Below are positions 56,701-64,000 of a stretch of DNA of 64,000 bases, in pieces. The DNA comes from Paraphysoderma sedebokerense. Lineage: Eukaryota > Blastocladiomycota > Physodermatomycetes > Physodermatales > Physodermataceae. Within the stretch, counting starts at the first letter, position 1; each line of letters opens with the position of its first letter. A program made the position numbers and the translations under genes. The DNA is taken from assembly GCA_025602915.1 (NCBI GenBank), contig JAHLJZ010000092.1, forward strand, positions 1-64,000, written 5' to 3'. Under the pieces are notes generated by a model, which saw nothing but the letters and a program-made list of their open reading frames with translations, made no database searches and had not been told where the DNA came from.

Positions 56701-58013
56701 GCTTAAATGGGTTGGAATATAGAATGCTCCTGCAATCAGAATGTAAAGCAGCAAGAGTTTTGTGAACGGATTATCAGCTGTAATCCCACTTGTGCTGAGA
56801 CCGGATGTACTGGACACTGAAATAGATAAACATTGTTAAATTTTATATAGGTAGGATTGTAAAGAGTAGCACGTACTAATTGTGAAATAAAATACGTCAA
56901 GGAAGGTCGTGTCATTGTCACCTTGATGTTTATATACGACGATGTGGATCTGAAGTATAAGTGCGCAAGAGTTAGCGTTTAAAAAATGTCATCTCAAAAG
57001 ATCATTGAGAACATACAAAGGCGGCCACTGTCAGAATTGTGAACAAAATTGCAATCACAAGATTCACAGCTTTCCTCGCGATCATTGAAATGTGAAGTAT
57101 GGGATCTTTGACTGGCACCAGACAAATCGAAATAGCATCATGTAGTCTAGCCCATCTGAAGGGATACAGATAGACCAACATTCCAGCCGAGAAATAAGAA
57201 TGATAATAGTCGTCTTCGAACGAGGAGATAATGAAAGCACAAATGACGGGTACAGTCGCGAGGAAAGTCAAGAACGAGAACTTTGTGAGTAGGTAAGACA
57301 TCGGTGCCGGATGAAAGAAAACTCTAGGAAGCCATTGAAATAATATGATGGTTGATAAGGTCACTTCAAAATAACGGTTGACTGACGGCAGAGCTTGAGG
57401 ATTTTTATTGACATCTCGGACTGCATGCAGGAAGGGTCAGTTAACATTAGAGCGAGGCCAAAGAGAGATAAGCGAGTTAGTTGAGGAATAAACACAACAT
57501 GGATTACTGCGTCCATAATAATTGAAATTCTGACATCTTACCGTAAGTAGTATTCCACAAATATAACGAGCAAAACAAAACATTCAAAAACGCATCAAAG
57601 AATTCCCATATTCTGCCACTTCTGGAGGTATCCAACCAAAATGCAACTTTCTCTTTCACCGACGGCATCTTTACTTCTTTCTGATAATCTACAATATTTT
57701 CAACACTACTCAAACCCTCCGTCCCTTTACCAGGCTGCACAAAGTTCAGCGAGGCATGGTCTAAAACGCTAGGCCTTCGATTGCGATTAGCGGGAACACC
57801 GAGGGACCCTGACTCTGGTCTTGAATAGGCAAACGAGGACTTTCGGTTGAATGGATTAGGATCACTTTCAAAATTATATGGACCGGGACCAGTATCTTTG
57901 TACAAGGTTTTTTTCGAAGCGTTTGCTTTTGAGACTGCTAAAACGGTATTGTACAGTCGCCGACGAGGTAGCAAATTCGCAGCCGGGTTATTTTTCCTTT
58001 GTGACGAGGACAT
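53734..58013 (-). CDS. Slo/BK-type channel with two RCK domains and an atypical selectivity filter
   Basis: Twelve exons close in phase to about 1,119 residues: 58013-57542, 57420-57017, 56949-56877, 56816-56696, 56615-56484, about 56415-56382, 56317-56174, 56062-55904, 55804-55652, 55592-54428, 54351-54191, 54077-53734. A cytosolic N-terminus leads to six hydrophobic segments with the pore in exons 3-4 (VFYFTIMSSTSGLSTSGITA). The RCK domains are clear: HVIVCGNFEI, VVILNPNEP, ACFVLANKFSQDD, DELKLGILSQSCRIPGFATL, LRGVSQEIYCTPLPASFIGL, a disordered acidic insert, then a second Rossmann-like part. These match BK channels segment by segment. The filter reads TSGLS in place of TVGYG, and S4 (LYPFRWARLHDA) carries few basic residues, so voltage gating and K+ selectivity are both uncertain. 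No EF-hands or classic Ca bowl were seen. Confidence 0.85.
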
Positions 58014-58904
58014 ACTAAACGAAAATTGTCTGAGAATAGGATATATCCCTGCACGAAATAATATTTCCTAGATAATGTTGGTATTTCCGAATGGAGTAGA
58101 AATGCCATGCCGAAAATAGGATTGAAGATATGCATTGTCTTATTGTGGCTTTTGAACCAATCATGGACAAAATTTCATCCGGGCCGTTACATCAATGACA
58201 CTGAAAATCATGATGAGAAATTGACCACAACATGCAGCTAATAATACAAAATGATTGAAGCAATCTGCATACCGAGAGAATGACTCTATAACGAATATGA
58301 TAATATGATGGATGTTTTCTACAAACGGGAGGGTGGAATTATTTCTCCAATTGTTCACTTGCCAAAACGCACACACGCCTTCGATCTCTCCTTATTGAGC
58401 AATTGCTGCCTCAAATTCAACTCTCTCAATTTTGTGGTAAATGAAAATGGTGCCAATCGATTGACAACGTCTCTGTGTATTTTAAAAGATACAATTGTGA
58501 AATCCGACGTGGACGAAATTATGGAAATTCTTATACACAAGTAACGGACATTCGCATAACTGAACTCAAGAGATATGGTCCAGATATTATGCTGTATGCA
58601 CTATATATTATTTAGCGGTATGCAATTATACCAATTATTTTAACGTTCTACAGAGTACAAACACAGTATATTAACAAAGGCGTTTATCATACATTGCTGA
58701 AACAGACAGAATTACGGCTCCTGCTTAATCTTTTCTATTTGTTCAGCACATAGCCGTTGGCCGCACACTAAAAATTGCACCAAAGTTATGCACTGCAGAA
58801 ACAGAATTGAAAGCGTTGTTATTTTTATTTTTTGATAGCTGCACTCATTCAAAACCGGGGAAGAGATCGTAGTCCTAAACTCAAAATGTCGACATATTCC
58901 ACAA
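58014..58904. other. spacer between the channel gene and YME1, with a doubtful ORF
   Basis: The channel promoter and the YME1 3' flank. A 79-codon plus-strand ORF (58305-58544) reads as plausible protein (LPKRTHAFDLSLLSNCCLKF ... DEIMEILIHK), and the opposite strand is also partly open. No family was recognised and I do not call it a gene. Confidence 0.35.
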
Positions 58905-61973
<3,069 letters not shown>

Positions 61974-62668
61974 TCAACCGACTACTAAATAGGTATCTTT
62001 CTCTTTTTGTGTAGGGAGTAATAGGAATTGACGAATGCTCGGATAGATTGTAATTTACAGAGTGGATATAATCGATGTAAACCGTTGATGACGTATTCCG
62101 GAGATTGGCAGAGGAAAACCTTAAATCGGAGTTTGACAAACGATTGTATCCTTCGACGAGAAATTTCAGATAATATGTCTTAATCCCTTCTTCTCGTATG
62201 CATCAATGAGTTGAATGTGTTATCGTCTAGATAAATTCGTCACCATGTCTTTCCATCGTGATCCTGTTTTTGTTGTTGTCGTCGCACTTATTCACTGCAA
62301 ACGTGACGGTTGAAAGATAAAATGGCACGAATTCAGAGCTCAAGATTCGACTCTGACAATTTTACACAATCGTTTAATCTATTTTTCTCTTTGAATATTT
62401 CGTTCAGATTTCATTATTGAATCATTAAATCATGAACATTATTTGATGTACTCAATCTCAATCCCGAACAAGAGGCACGCCGCAGATTTCTGGTTGGCAC
62501 ATCCAATCTGTAGGCTGCTAGACAATTGCAGTTTGAATAAGGAGTAAGGCGAAACACAACTTTTAAATCTTTATCTTGTTGTATTTCGTCTCATCAGTTG
62601 ATACACAAATCTCTCAGAAACTTCCATTATTCAGCAGTAGCCACCTTAATTAATCAAATTCATATCCT
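61974..62668. other. intergenic between YME1 and NDUFV1
   Basis: The YME1 promoter and the NDUFV1 3' flank. A 78-codon minus-strand ORF just upstream of the YME1 start is probably leader. Nothing else is supported. Confidence 0.45.

Positions 62669-64000
<1,332 letters not shown>

Noticed and set aside
58305-58544. 79-codon plus-strand ORF between the channel and YME1
   Set aside because: Reads as plausible protein but no family, partner exon or promoter could be shown; mentioned in the spacer entry only.

Overview
The window reads as nuclear DNA of a fungus. Genes are split by short introns with GTRNGY-type donors and YAG acceptors, and the housekeeping genes are orthologues of PRP38, CLP1, ZMAT2/SNU23, PIGF/GPI11, PSMG3, YME1 and NDUFV1. 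A Slo/BK-like channel, DD3-3-like protein, expansin-like DPBB proteins with CBM10/fungal-dockerin-like repeats and collagen-like secreted proteins together suggest an early-diverging, probably zoosporic (chytrid-like) fungus. That placement is inference; no rRNA or marker tree is available here. Introns were placed by hand from splice motifs, and for most genes the reading phases close exactly.

Left arm (1-8.6 kb): a 15-exon gene on the minus strand with a triplicated 422-bp exon pair and a prion-like C-terminus, a microsatellite-rich gap, then the first expansin-like gene. Middle left (8.6-27.5 kb): an accessory region dominated by a tandem family of small secreted proteins ('family A', GNGC core plus variable Pro/Gly tail; eight members on the minus strand, one carrying an in-frame stop), with a second expansin-like gene inserted and PRP38 on the plus strand. 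Middle (27.5-36 kb): three plus-strand genes, namely a Nab2-type CCCH protein with an N-terminal hydrophobic anchor, a probable GPI-anchored protein and the DD3-3-like protein. Next (36-43.3 kb): CLP1, ZMAT2, a small chitin-binding-like protein and PIGF, all minus strand. Then (44-50 kb): a ninth family A member with a collagen-like tail, and a modular GPI-anchored cysteine-rich family ('family B'). Right arm (50.7-64 kb): an unrecognised 500-residue ORF, PSMG3, the BK-like channel with an unusual selectivity filter, YME1, and the 3' part of NDUFV1 running off the edge.

Functionally the secreted genes (families A and B, expansins, GPI protein) look like a wall, surface or host-interaction repertoire. 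Most have a recognisable TATA-like box 60-110 bp before the start, while I see none before the housekeeping genes. PIGF, needed for GPI anchors, happens to sit in the same window as several predicted GPI-anchored proteins. The strongest candidates for something undescribed are the family A cluster, the mix-and-match family B and the channel filter. No rRNA, convincing tRNA, CRISPR array or intact transposon was seen.
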